Assembly: GCF_000021545.1 (NCBI RefSeq)
Contig: NC_012438.1
Location: 1,362,003 to 1,426,002, forward strand
From: Sulfurihydrogenibium azorense Az-Fu1
GTDB taxonomy: Bacteria; Aquificota; Aquificia; Aquificales; Hydrogenothermaceae
DNA length: 64,000 nucleotides
Direction of reading: 5' to 3'
Shown here piece by piece: positions 37,280 through 45,596 of the stretch. A program made the translations under genes and the position numbers. The notes beneath the pieces are model-generated. The model saw only the letters and a program-made list of their open reading frames with translations. It had not been told where the DNA came from and did not search any database. Position 1 is the first letter of the stretch. Every line of letters begins with the position of its first letter.

Positions 37280-38008
37280 ATGTTTTTCTTAAAAAAACTA
37301 ATAACTTTCTTTATATTACCTCCAGGGCTTTTTATTGTTATTTTTAGTGTTATAGCATATTTTGGAAGGAAAGATAGAAAGATATTTATTGTTTCATTTC
37401 TATCAGCTTTTTTTATATATTTACTTTCAATAGAACCTGTTAAAGATAGTTTACTTAGACCTCTTGAGACTAAGTACCCTATTCCTAATAAGTTAAACGG
37501 AGATGTTATAGTTGTTTTAGGTGGTGGAAGTTATAACACAGGTATTTTAACAGAAGACTCTCTAAAAAGAGTTTTAACTGGGTTTGTTCTTCATAAAAAG
37601 CTTAACCTTCCTATAATCTTATCTGGAGGGTCTGCTATAACTAACCTTCCTGAAGCTGAAGTTATGAAAAATATCCTAAATGAACTTGGAGTAGACAAAT
37701 CTATGATTTATACGGACGTAAACAGTAGGGATACGTTAGGGAATGCTTTCTTTGTAAAGAAGATATGCGAAAAAAATGGATTTAAAAGGATTATTTTAGT
37801 TACCTCTGCATACCATATGCCAAGGTCTGTAATCGTTTTTCAAAAAGCAGGTCTTGATGTTATTCCTTACCCGACAGACTTTAAGATGGATAAAAGATAC
37901 ACAGTTTACAGTTACTTTCCTAAAATGAACGTTTTACAAGACTCTACTAAAGCGATAAGAGAGTATGTAGGACTAATTGCTTACCAGTTAAACTGGATTT
38001 TGAGATGA
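37280..38008 (+). CDS. DUF218 / ElyC-YdcF-like membrane protein
   Basis: A 242-residue protein with two N-terminal helices (about 5-25 and 32-50) and an extracytoplasmic DUF218 domain. The family pattern is clear: VIVVLGGGSYNTG, LPIILSGGSAI, SRDTLGNAFFVKK and LVTSAYHMPRS. ElyC-like proteins act in envelope or undecaprenyl-carrier metabolism. SD AGGTG. The 3' end overlaps the convergent neighbour by about 20 bases. Confidence 0.85.
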   Translation: MFFLKKLITFFILPPGLFIVIFSVIAYFGRKDRKIFIVSFLSAFFIYLLSIEPVKDSLLRPLETKYPIPNKLNGDVIVVLGGGSYNTGILTEDSLKRVLTGFVLHKKLNLPIILSGGSAITNLPEAEVMKNILNELGVDKSMIYTDVNSRDTLGNAFFVKKICEKNGFKRIILVTSAYHMPRSVIVFQKAGLDVIPYPTDFKMDKRYTVYSYFPKMNVLQDSTKAIREYVGLIAYQLNWILR

Positions 38009-38584
38009 TTCTTCTTCTCTTTCTTTTTTAGAAACGTAAGTATAACGAGGTATGATCCATATTCCTCCTTCGTGTTCTATCGTTTCAAACCGGTTGTTGT
38101 AAAAGCTGTAAGCTGCAAAGGATAAAACTACAGCATCTAACTCTTTACCGATAAATCTTTTATCTTGAGATAAAAGTTTCTTGTTTAACTTTATTCCACT
38201 TTTCGGCAAGTTATAAAGCCTTTGTTCTAAACCTTCAGGAGTTTCAGCTGGTAGAATATCTTTATGGATTATCTTTTTCCAAAACTCTTCTACGTTAGAC
38301 TTAAATATCCTTTTTTCTTTCTCTCTAAAACTTTTCTTATCTACCTGTCTGTACTCGAAAGTTTCAATTATATCTTTATAAAGATTTGAGTAAGCTTTAT
38401 TTGTAAGGGATAGTTTTGAACTTACTCCAAAATCGTAGTTTACAGCAATGATTTCTGGATTGTAATGGTCTAAAAACCACAAAAGCCCTTCTTTATAAAA
38501 TTTAAATATTCCTTTTACATACCTGTTGTTATCCATCAAAGAGACAATAAATACTTTATCTTTAACCTCTATTCCTGCAAACAA
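37988..38584 (-). CDS. Putative RNase H-fold protein (DUF429-like)
   Basis: A 198-residue soluble protein. The N-terminus FAGIEVKDKVFIVSL resembles the first strand of an RNase H-like fold, EIIAVNYDFGVS the second acidic strand, and GKELDAVVLSFAAYSFY near residue 155 the C-terminal Asp helix found in DUF429 proteins. The first catalytic Asp is not obvious (Glu is present). Start is TTG with GGAG upstream. It follows the DUF190 gene by one base, at the end of the fba-fbp-crcB run. The assignment is tentative. Confidence 0.5.
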   Translation of the reverse strand: MFAGIEVKDKVFIVSLMDNNRYVKGIFKFYKEGLLWFLDHYNPEIIAVNYDFGVSSKLSLTNKAYSNLYKDIIETFEYRQVDKKSFREKEKRIFKSNVEEFWKKIIHKDILPAETPEGLEQRLYNLPKSGIKLNKKLLSQDKRFIGKELDAVVLSFAAYSFYNNRFETIEHEGGIWIIPRYTYVSKKEREEESSQNPV

Positions 38585-38585
38585 A

Positions 38586-38924
38586 CTACTCTCCTTCGGC
38601 TGTGTATTTGATTACTTTTACTTTTTCCATGGTAATTAAACCATTTTTAACATACTTTTCTATGATTGGAATTACATTTTTTATTTTCTCTTCACTGTCT
38701 ATAACTTCAACTATTATTGGTAGGTCTTCAGATAGGTCTAAAATAGAAGCAGAGTGTATAACGGTAGATTTTCCGTATCCTAATATCCCTCTAAGAACAG
38801 TTGCACCTGCTATATGATTTTCTCTTAAGATTTGGACAATCTTTTTATAAAGTGGTTTTCCTTCACACTTATCAGCTTCACCTATATGTATCCTTAAAAG
38901 TAAAGCTTCACCTTCTATTTTCAT
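38586..38924 (-). CDS. DUF190 PII-like protein
   Basis: A 112-residue protein of the DUF190 family, with a PII-like ferredoxin fold. Motifs: ALLLRIHIGEADKCEGKPLY, AGATVLRGILGYG and LPIIVEVIDSEEKIKNVIP. DUF190 genes very often sit next to crcB, as here, where the start overlaps crcB as ATGA. A role in regulating or assisting fluoride export is inferred from that association. Confidence 0.88.
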   Translation of the reverse strand: MKIEGEALLLRIHIGEADKCEGKPLYKKIVQILRENHIAGATVLRGILGYGKSTVIHSASILDLSEDLPIIVEVIDSEEKIKNVIPIIEKYVKNGLITMEKVKVIKYTAEGE

Positions 38925-39298
38925 AGTAAACTCCTAGCAAAAACTATACCTAAAAAGGCTGATGTTAAAGATAATGTTAGATTTAAAATTACGTTTAATC
39001 CAGCTTTTATATAATCTCCGTCTATTAAAAGGGCAAATGTTTCATAAGTAAAAGATGACATAGTAGTAAAGCTACCACAAAATCCAACTGCCACAAAAAG
39101 TCTCCATAAAGGATCTAAAGACAACTTTTCTAAAAATAGAATCATAAAAAAACTCAGTATAAAAGATCCAACTGTATTTACTATCAACGTTCCATATGGA
39201 AAGTCAGACCCTAATATCTTTGCAGAATATACACCTGTAATGTACCTTAAAATAGTTCCTATTGCTCCACCAATAGCTAAAACTATGTACTTATCCAT
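38921..39298 (-). CDS. crcB: Fluoride exporter CrcB/FluC
   Basis: A 125-residue membrane protein with four helices. It shows the Fluc signatures: GGAIGTILRYITG, PYGTLIVNTVGSFILSFF with the conserved Asn, and GFCGSFTTMSSFTYE with the Phe pair lining the pore. Fluc channels work as antiparallel dimers; a single gene here implies a homodimer. It overlaps fbp by eight bases and DUF190 by four, so there is no room for a fluoride riboswitch directly upstream. Confidence 0.94.
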   Translation of the reverse strand: MDKYIVLAIGGAIGTILRYITGVYSAKILGSDFPYGTLIVNTVGSFILSFFMILFLEKLSLDPLWRLFVAVGFCGSFTTMSSFTYETFALLIDGDYIKAGLNVILNLTLSLTSAFLGIVFARSLL

Positions 39299-40247
39299 CT
39301 TTTAAGAACTCTTTTAACTTCTCTATCTCATACTTTCCACCTAAGAAGACAGGTACTCTTTGATGAATATCATTAGGTTTTATACTTAAGATATCTTCTT
39401 TTCCAGTTGTAGCGTATCCACCTGCTTGAGTAATCAAAAATGCCATAGGAGAAGCTTCATAAAGTAATCTTAACTTTCCATTTTTACTTTTTACATCAGC
39501 TGGGTAAGCAAAAATACCACCTTTTATTAATGTCCTATGAACATCTGCAACCATAGAACCAATATATCTTGAAGTGTAGCCTTCATCTTTCAGTGATTCA
39601 ACATACTCCTTTAACCCTTTGTCTATCCATTTTTTGTCGTTAGATTCGTTAATTGAGTATATTTTTCCTTTCTCAGGTATTTTCATGTTAGGATGGGAAA
39701 GTAAGTACATTCCTACAGAAGGGTCTAAGGTAAATCCGTTTACACCGTTGCCTGTTGATAAAACAAACATAGTAGAAGATCCGTATATAACGTACCCTGC
39801 AGCTACCTGTTTATAACCTTCTTGTAAAAAGTCAGATACGTCAGAGTTTACTCTTTTATGAATAGAGAATATAGTTCCTATACTTATGTTCACATCTATG
39901 TTTGAAGATCCATCTAACGGGTCAAAAGCAATAATGTACTTAGCATCTTTTCCTTCTTCTGGAAAGATTGGCTCGTCTAACTCTTCAGATGCAAGGGCAA
40001 AAAACTCTCCCGATTTAGATAAGTACTGGATAAGTATATCGTTTGCAAGTTCATCTAACTTTTGGACTTCTTCACCTTGTATGTTTGTTTTACCTGCTTT
40101 ACCTAAAACATCTACAAGCCCTGCCATTCTAACGTGAGACGCTATAACCTTTGTAGCAGACTCAAGTGCAACTAAAGCCCTTGATAGAGAACCTGTTGCA
40201 TTTGGATACTTTCTTTCTTCTTCTAAGATAAAATTGTTTAAATCCAT
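39291..40247 (-). CDS. fbp: Fructose-1,6-bisphosphatase class I
   Basis: A 318-residue gluconeogenic phosphatase. Metal-site motifs ASEELDEP, IAFDPLDGSSNIDVNISIGT and YVIYGSST, and the substrate region GGIFAYPADVKSKNGKLRLLYEASPMAFLITQAGG (key residues: Lys and Arg of KLRLLYE, EASPMAF) are all present. ATG with a nearby weak SD. It is two bases after the NTase-like gene in the fba-like operon, consistent with hexose synthesis in an autotroph. Confidence 0.96.
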   Translation of the reverse strand: MDLNNFILEEERKYPNATGSLSRALVALESATKVIASHVRMAGLVDVLGKAGKTNIQGEEVQKLDELANDILIQYLSKSGEFFALASEELDEPIFPEEGKDAKYIIAFDPLDGSSNIDVNISIGTIFSIHKRVNSDVSDFLQEGYKQVAAGYVIYGSSTMFVLSTGNGVNGFTLDPSVGMYLLSHPNMKIPEKGKIYSINESNDKKWIDKGLKEYVESLKDEGYTSRYIGSMVADVHRTLIKGGIFAYPADVKSKNGKLRLLYEASPMAFLITQAGGYATTGKEDILSIKPNDIHQRVPVFLGGKYEIEKLKEFLKDG

Positions 40248-40249
40248 CT

Positions 40250-40756
40250 TTAGGCCTCCGCCAACTTTTTATACTCTTTTAATTTTGGTATAAACCTTTT
40301 ATCTGTTATTCTTTGGTATATGTAATGAAAATCTAAAACTTTGTAGTAGGACTTTACAATCATTTTTACAAGATCACAAACCAAATCGTCTCCTTCTACA
40401 CAGTACTTCATCATATCAAGTATTAAATCTTCTAAGGATATTACATTTAAGATTTCTTCTTTATCTACTTCTATCTGGTTTAACATTCCTGTTAAAAGGT
40501 GAAAATCTTTACTTACTTCTATATTTATATCGTCCTTTAACCACAAATCACCAAACCTTTGATAACCAAGGTCTGAAAGTACTTTCTCTAAAAGAGGAAT
40601 ATCAAGGTAAAGTAAAGATATGATGTTAGCAGGATACATTCCTTGTGTATAAACGGTAAGGGCAAACTTTCCTACAATTATAGGCTTGTGTTTTACCCTT
40701 ACCTTATCAAACTCTCTGTAAATCTCTTTTATAGCTTTTATCTGTTTGTCTAACAA
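40250..40756 (-). CDS. Degenerate nucleotidyltransferase-like protein
   Basis: A 168-residue soluble protein with a pattern reminiscent of minimal nucleotidyltransferases: IIVGKFALTVYTQG where VGG-AL--YG is usual, then VLSDLGYQRFGDLWL and VISLEDLILDMMKYC. The catalytic GS and DxD residues are absent, so catalysis is unlikely. Start TTG has AGGAG eleven bases away and no better alternative is seen. It is locked between the fba-like gene and fbp (gaps of two bases). I do not recognise a named family; regulation of the neighbouring enzymes is speculation. Confidence 0.55.
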   Translation of the reverse strand: MLDKQIKAIKEIYREFDKVRVKHKPIIVGKFALTVYTQGMYPANIISLLYLDIPLLEKVLSDLGYQRFGDLWLKDDINIEVSKDFHLLTGMLNQIEVDKEEILNVISLEDLILDMMKYCVEGDDLVCDLVKMIVKSYYKVLDFHYIYQRITDKRFIPKLKEYKKLAEA

Positions 40757-40758
40757 AA

Positions 40759-42177
40759 TTAATCAGCTCCTGCTTCTAACTTTATGTCTTGGGCTTTTTG
40801 TTGAACGTCTTTTGTGGAACCTTTTATGTAAGGTGTTTTAATAAGTTTTATATACTTATCAGTATACTCTTTTGTTCCAAATACATTTAGTTTTTTAAAT
40901 AAAAACTCAAACTTTTTCTCTATAGCATCTAAAATCTCTTCCTTGTTTTCTAAAGTCCACCACTGGTACTTAAACGGTCCCATTCCTCTTTTTCTTGATT
41001 TGTATAAAAACTGCTCTCTTGTCATTCCTTCTTTCCACTCATCTTTAAAGTTTTCTTCTATGAACTTGTAAACTTCCTCTTTAAACTTTTCTGGTGCAAG
41101 GTCAAACATTATGTTTTGAAATCCTGTTGCAAGGTGTATCTCACAGCAGTTATTTTGAGGAAACTTGTCAAAAAGCTCTTCTGGTAGTGTAGAAGCTCCG
41201 TGTTGAACAGTTCCAGCTAAACCGTACTTTTTCTTTGCAACTTCTCCAATATTCTTTAAAACATCAAAGTCAAGTTTTACCTTTGCTACAGTTCCATCAG
41301 GAAGTGGTATACCACCGTGCTCCGTTCCTGTTTGAACAGATATCTTTGATATTCCCGGGCGTTTTGTTATAGTTTGAAGGTATCCTTCCATAAATGCCTC
41401 AAATTCTTCTACTGTTGAGTTTTTGCCACCTATGTGTCCTATCTCAGCTCCAATAGAAATATCTATACCTTCTGGTTGTATCTCTCTTATATAGTCTGTC
41501 ATTTTAGCTGTATTTAGATAGTTATGATACTGCTGCTCTTTTAAGGATTCTTTTGAGTAATCTACCAAAGTAGAAGGATCTATATCTATGTTATAAAATC
41601 CTGCGGCTACAGCTTCTTTAGTAAGGTCTTTTATAGCTTGCAGTTCTTTTTCTGGATTTTCAAAGTACTTTTTAGAAGAAAACTGGAAGTGGTCTCCCTG
41701 TATAAAGACAGGACCTTTATAACCTTCTTTTATAGCAGCTGCTAAAACACAGCTTGCATACTCAGATGGTCTTTGATAGGTGTACTCTATCTCTGATTTT
41801 GCTATCTCAAATATCATAGCTCCTATATTGTTTCTTAAAGCTACTTTGAACATTCTCCTTGCAACATCGTAGGTCATTCCTCTTATATTAACTGCAGGTG
41901 TAGTAAAGTCTTTGGTCTCACCTCTACCAACAGCCATGTATAAGTCGTGGATAGAGGATGGAATAGCACCAAACTCGTTAGCTATCTCCCTTATTATGTA
42001 CTTAACTTCTTCTTTAAGGTTGTAATCTTTGGAAAATACAGCTGTATATATAAGGTCATCAATAACTTCATCTCTTAGTTTTTTCTCATCTAAAATAGAT
42101 ATTTTTCCATTTTCAATAGAAACAACATCTTTTAATCTTTCATTGACTTGGTGAGTGTTTTCAAGTATGGTTGCCAT
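40759..42177 (-). CDS. Class II aldolase (fructose-bisphosphate aldolase family, long form)
   Basis: A 472-residue protein with the class II aldolase metal site: FIQGDHFQFSS (catalytic Asp, metal His), IGAEIGHIGGKNS (Glu), TGTEHGGIP (His) and VQHGASTLP, plus the terminal phosphate-binding region HLATGFQN. It is longer than classical enzymes, with an N-terminal helical extension of about 90 residues and a C-terminal extension. Fructose-1,6-bisphosphate aldolase in gluconeogenesis is the likely role because fbp is in the same operon; tagatose-bisphosphate aldolase-type specificity is possible. A minus-strand TATAAT (42212-42207) is a plausible promoter. Confidence 0.78.
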   Translation of the reverse strand: MATILENTHQVNERLKDVVSIENGKISILDEKKLRDEVIDDLIYTAVFSKDYNLKEEVKYIIREIANEFGAIPSSIHDLYMAVGRGETKDFTTPAVNIRGMTYDVARRMFKVALRNNIGAMIFEIAKSEIEYTYQRPSEYASCVLAAAIKEGYKGPVFIQGDHFQFSSKKYFENPEKELQAIKDLTKEAVAAGFYNIDIDPSTLVDYSKESLKEQQYHNYLNTAKMTDYIREIQPEGIDISIGAEIGHIGGKNSTVEEFEAFMEGYLQTITKRPGISKISVQTGTEHGGIPLPDGTVAKVKLDFDVLKNIGEVAKKKYGLAGTVQHGASTLPEELFDKFPQNNCCEIHLATGFQNIMFDLAPEKFKEEVYKFIEENFKDEWKEGMTREQFLYKSRKRGMGPFKYQWWTLENKEEILDAIEKKFEFLFKKLNVFGTKEYTDKYIKLIKTPYIKGSTKDVQQKAQDIKLEAGAD

Positions 42178-42224
42178 AGTTTCCCTCCAAACAAGATTTT
42201 GAAATTATTATAACATTTTTGTGC

Positions 42225-42230
42225 TATAAT
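42225..42230 (+). promoter_or_regulatory. Predicted -10 of the ndk/GTPase-module operon
   Basis: A perfect TATAAT preceded by GTGC, 31 bases upstream of the ndk ATG, in the divergent gap with the fba-like gene. No convincing -35 at 17 bases; TTGAAA is 20 bases away. The gaps downstream suggest one transcript could run from ndk through to the GTPase gene. Confidence 0.45.
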
Positions 42231-42260
42231 TTGATAAAAACTATATTAGGAGGAAAATCG

Positions 42261-42677
42261 ATGGAAAGAACTTTAGTCTTAGCAAAACCAGACGCTGTAA
42301 GAAAAAACGTAGTAGGAAAAATCATCTCAAGGTTTGAAGAAGAAGGATTTAAGTTAGTTGCTCTAAAGAAATTAAAACTAACAAAGGAGCAAGCTGGAAA
42401 GTTTTACATAGTACATAAAGAAAGACCTTTTTATGACCAGCTTTGTGAGTTTATGTCTTCTGGACCTATAGTAGCTATGGTATGGGAAGGGGAAAATGTA
42501 ATATCAAGGGTAAGAGAGATTATGGGAGCTACAGACCCAGCAAAAGCAGAGGAAGGAACTTTAAGAAAACTCTACGGAACAAATGTAGGTGAAAACGCAG
42601 TTCACGGGTCAGACTCACCTGAGTCAGCTGCATATGAAATACCATTTTTCTTCAGTGGGTTAGAAATTGTTGAATAA
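42261..42677 (+). CDS. ndk: Nucleoside diphosphate kinase
   Basis: A 138-residue kinase that transfers phosphate from ATP to other NDPs. TLVLAKPDAVRKN is at the N-terminus, and the phospho-His is in GENAVHGSDSPESA. ATG with SD AGGAGG seven bases upstream; an in-frame start 14 codons earlier has no SD. It is directly upstream of a small-GTPase module, so it could supply GTP locally, though ndk is also a housekeeping gene. Confidence 0.97.
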   Translation: MERTLVLAKPDAVRKNVVGKIISRFEEEGFKLVALKKLKLTKEQAGKFYIVHKERPFYDQLCEFMSSGPIVAMVWEGENVISRVREIMGATDPAKAEEGTLRKLYGTNVGENAVHGSDSPESAAYEIPFFFSGLEIVE

Positions 42678-43173
42678 GTATGTTGCTTTTGTAATACTCT
42701 TAATGATAAGTGTTTTAATAGGGAGTAATGTATTTTTATCCTTTGTCGTTGCTCCCGTCCTTTTTTCAAACTTTGATAAAATTGCAGCTGGAAGCATTAT
42801 GCAACTGATATTTCCTTACTACTTTAAAATCAACTGGATTTTGGGAATAGTTATCTATACTATTATAGGAGTATTATCTTTTAAAGATAAAGAAATTGTA
42901 AAATCTTTGAAATGGTTTTTAGTAAGTATTGGAGCTATAGTTATATTAAATATGGCACAAGACAGAAGCTTGCTTCCTATGGCACAATCTATTCAAAATC
43001 AGTATGTTCAAGCATTAGAAGAGAAACAAAATGAAAAAGCTAAAGTACTATACTCCCAATTTTCAACAGTACACAAAGTTTCATCGTTTGTAAATATAAC
43101 AACGATGATTTTAGAAATATTTTTGTTGTACAATTTTTTAAGTTTTTTAAAATTTAGCCGAAATAAGTTATAA
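42667..43173 (+). CDS. DUF4149-like membrane protein
   Basis: A 168-residue protein with four membrane helices (about 5-27, 50-70, 80-95 and 140-160). The first helix pair has the pattern GSNVFLSFVVAPVLFSNF, typical of the DUF4149/TMEM205-like family. Start is a TTG overlapping ndk by 11 bases (a second TTG follows at once). Function is unknown. It may be part of the same transcript as the GTPase module. Confidence 0.68.
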   Translation: MLNKYVAFVILLMISVLIGSNVFLSFVVAPVLFSNFDKIAAGSIMQLIFPYYFKINWILGIVIYTIIGVLSFKDKEIVKSLKWFLVSIGAIVILNMAQDRSLLPMAQSIQNQYVQALEEKQNEKAKVLYSQFSTVHKVSSFVNITTMILEIFLLYNFLSFLKFSRNKL

Positions 43174-43196
43174 GTCGTGTAAAAGGGGGTATAAAA

Positions 43197-43586
43197 ATGG
43201 AAAGAAAGTCTATATCTCAAAAAATCTTTATGATAGTTCTTGGTGGATCATTTGTTGGATCTTTATTTGTAGGGGGGTTAGTTTATTTTATGCTGGCTTC
43301 ATCAAATGTTCAAGATGCTTTGGTAAAAGCTGTTATATCTGTAATTATCTCTCAAATAATGTTTCTTATCCCAGTGTTTGGAATTAAGAAGATTATAGAC
43401 GATAAAATAGTTAGTAAGTTAAAAACTGTCGTTAACGGTATGCATGAAGTAAGTATGGGAAACTTAGATTATGAAATATATGTAGAAAAAACAGGAGATG
43501 AGTTAGAAGAGCTGGCTGAATCCTTTGATAGAATGAGAATGAGCATTAAAGCTATAATGGAAAAGTTAGAAAAAGGTGAGCTTTGA
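43197..43586 (+). CDS. Membrane HAMP protein without output domain
   Basis: A 129-residue protein with two membrane helices (about 10-32 and 42-62) separated by a very short loop, then a HAMP domain (about 62-115) with KLKTVVNGMHEVSMGNLDYE and DELEELAESFDRM, and a short coiled coil to the end. There is no kinase, methyl-accepting or cyclase domain. It looks like a receptor stub that must signal through a partner. ATG follows a GGGGG-rich SD. First gene of the roadblock/GTPase module. Confidence 0.8.
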   Translation: MERKSISQKIFMIVLGGSFVGSLFVGGLVYFMLASSNVQDALVKAVISVIISQIMFLIPVFGIKKIIDDKIVSKLKTVVNGMHEVSMGNLDYEIYVEKTGDELEELAESFDRMRMSIKAIMEKLEKGEL

Positions 43587-43592
43587 TAATCT

Positions 43593-44516
43593 ATGGAAGT
43601 AAAAAACCAGATCCTCAATCTTTTAAACAAGGTTTATAACGATACTAAACTTTATTATGTAGGTGTATTTGTTAAAGGTAAAGTTTTTGTTTCTAAATAC
43701 ACAGGAAGATTTGAAAATTTAGAGTCTAACTTTGCAAGAATTATAGAAAGGTCTTTAGAAATTAATGAAGCTATAAAAGATTTTAATGCAGAATTTTTGT
43801 TCTCAGAAAATAAAAACAAAGATTTTTCTATGTTCGTTTACTATGTCAGTAAGGATATAGCAATAGGTATGATCCATATTGGAAAACCAAACTTTTCACT
43901 TTTGAAGGTGGTAGCTGTAGATTTAGCAAAAGAAGTTAAAAAGTTTGAAAAAGAGCTTTTAGAGTTATATGAAATCCAGTTAAAAGATAAAGAAGAATCA
44001 TCAACTAAGGAAGAGATTAACCTAATTAAAAAAGAAATACCGCAAAAAGAAGTTAGCATAGACTCAGATATAACTGAATTAGAAAAAGTTTTAACTCAAA
44101 ATGTAGAAACTGAGAAAGTCGAAAAAATAGAAAATCCAGACCTATTTGACATTTTGAAAGAAGATATTGAAGCAGAATCTATTAAAAATCAAGAAAATAC
44201 TGATGTATTGAATATTCAATCTGTGCCTGATTTAAGTGAAATACTGACTTCAGATAGCGAGAATTTAACGGAAAAAGGAATAGAAACTATAGACACAGAG
44301 AAAATCTTTGATGAAATCGGCATTATCTTTATAAAGTATATAGGTCCATTTGGTAAATTTTTATTTAATAAAAAAAGGCAGGAGTTTTTTAAAACAAATA
44401 CGATAAATAAGTTTTCTATGGTAAAATTTTTCCACAACCTTGCCGAAGAAATACCAGATAGTAAAAAAAGAGAAATGTTTGTAGAAGAGTGTAAGGAAAA
44501 ATTGTTAAACATTTAA
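43593..44516 (+). CDS. Adaptor with roadblock-like N-terminus and GP-domain C-terminus
   Basis: A 307-residue cytoplasmic protein in three parts. Residues about 1-125 have a longin/roadblock-like pattern (YYVGVFVKGKVFVSK; FSMFVYYVSKDIAIGMIHIG; then a long helix). Residues 125-235 are an acidic, low-complexity linker. Residues 240-307 (IFIKYIGPFGKFLFNKKRQE ... FFHNLAEEIPD) match a short helical domain, with the IGP-x3-LF pattern, often found at the C-termini of bacterial signalling kinases. I infer an adaptor between the HAMP protein and the GTPase system. No catalytic motif is seen. Confidence 0.65.
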   Translation: MEVKNQILNLLNKVYNDTKLYYVGVFVKGKVFVSKYTGRFENLESNFARIIERSLEINEAIKDFNAEFLFSENKNKDFSMFVYYVSKDIAIGMIHIGKPNFSLLKVVAVDLAKEVKKFEKELLELYEIQLKDKEESSTKEEINLIKKEIPQKEVSIDSDITELEKVLTQNVETEKVEKIENPDLFDILKEDIEAESIKNQENTDVLNIQSVPDLSEILTSDSENLTEKGIETIDTEKIFDEIGIIFIKYIGPFGKFLFNKKRQEFFKTNTINKFSMVKFFHNLAEEIPDSKKREMFVEECKEKLLNI

Positions 44517-44529
44517 TCTGGAGGGCATC

Positions 44530-44889
44530 ATGGCTGTAAAATATTATGAAATATTGGAAAGTTTGGTAAGAGATGCTGGAGCAGAAGGTGCAGTACTTGT
44601 TAGTGTCGACGGTTTAGCTATCGCGTCTGTATTACCACCGGGTGCAGATGAAGATAGAGTAGCCGCAATGGGAGCTGCAATACTATCCCTTGGAGAAAGA
44701 GTAACGGCAGAATTAAATAAAGGATCACTAGAGCAGCTTTACATAAAAGGCTCCTCTGGATATGTTATATTTACAGGTGTTAAGGATGTTGCAGTTTTAG
44801 GAGTATTGGCACCTGCAAATGCAAAGTTAGGACTTTTACTTATGGAAATACAAAGGACTATCAAAAAGTTAGAAACAGAGTTAGGATGA
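44530..44889 (+). CDS. Roadblock/LC7 (MglB-like) protein
   Basis: A 119-residue roadblock/LC7 protein. The fold pattern is clear: a first helix, GAVLVSVDGLAIASVLP, AMGAAILSLGERVTAEL, then EQLYIKGSSGYVIFTGV and DVAVLGVLAPANAKLGLLLME. In MglB this domain dimer is a GTPase-activating protein for a small GTPase, and such a GTPase is two genes downstream. SD GGAGG. It is richer in Ala/Gly and more conserved-looking than the flanking genes. Confidence 0.9.
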   Translation: MAVKYYEILESLVRDAGAEGAVLVSVDGLAIASVLPPGADEDRVAAMGAAILSLGERVTAELNKGSLEQLYIKGSSGYVIFTGVKDVAVLGVLAPANAKLGLLLMEIQRTIKKLETELG

Positions 44890-44895
44890 TAACCT

Positions 44896-45591
44896 ATGGC
44901 TATAGCTGGTGATTTAAGAATATTTAACTTTGTTGACGTATTTCAAGTTTTAAAGAAAGATAAAAAAGATGGTATTCTTGTAATAGAAAAGGATGATACA
45001 AACTACGCTGTATACTTTAAAGAAGGAGATATAGTCTTTATAAGAGAAGTTAAAAAAGTTTTTTACGTTTACCTTGATGTAGATTTTGAAGCTGTATTAA
45101 AAAAGGAAGGAATCTCAAAAGAAGAAATGTATAATGTTTTAGTTGCAAAATTACCTAATCTACTTAACTTAAAAGAAGGTAAATTTTCCTTTACATCTGG
45201 ATTTATAAAGTATCCTCCAGACGTAAAGTCAAAGATTCCTATCGAAAAGTTAATTATGTATCTTGCAAGACAGTTAACAGAAGAAGAAGTTGAAAGGAAA
45301 ATATCTGATTTTGGTTTAGTCTTTGAAAAAACAGAAAATTGGGATGAGATAGCAAAAAAAGCTTTCTTGTTAGATCACGAGAAAAAAATCTTACATTTGA
45401 TTGATGGAAAGAATAAAGTTTCAGATATTATTTATATTTCTAAAGTGAATGATTTAATTGTAAAAAGAACCCTTTATGGATTTTTAGCCTGCGGAATAAT
45501 TCAGAGAGAGAAGAAAAAAGAAAGGAAGTTAGGTTTTGACCTAACAAGAACACTCCTTAATAAGATTATATCTAAGATAAGAGGGTTGTAA
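44896..45591 (+). CDS. PATAN (DUF4388) domain protein
   Basis: A 231-residue protein. Residues 1-120 are a PATAN/DUF4388 domain: LRIFNFVDVFQVLKKDKKDGIL, VIEKDDTNYAVYFKEGDIVF, then LNLKEGKFSFTSG and PIEKLIMYLAR. The remainder (about 140-215) is a winged-helix-like segment (HLIDGKNKVSDIIYISKV). PATAN domains are adaptors in GTPase and two-component systems. It lies six bases after the roadblock gene and five before the GTPase gene. Confidence 0.82.
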   Translation: MAIAGDLRIFNFVDVFQVLKKDKKDGILVIEKDDTNYAVYFKEGDIVFIREVKKVFYVYLDVDFEAVLKKEGISKEEMYNVLVAKLPNLLNLKEGKFSFTSGFIKYPPDVKSKIPIEKLIMYLARQLTEEEVERKISDFGLVFEKTENWDEIAKKAFLLDHEKKILHLIDGKNKVSDIIYISKVNDLIVKRTLYGFLACGIIQREKKKERKLGFDLTRTLLNKIISKIRGL

Positions 45592-45596
45592 GTAAA

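Noticed and set aside
39299-39400. Fluoride riboswitch upstream of crcB
   Set aside because: crcB overlaps fbp; the upstream bases are fbp coding sequence and show no fluoride-riboswitch pattern.
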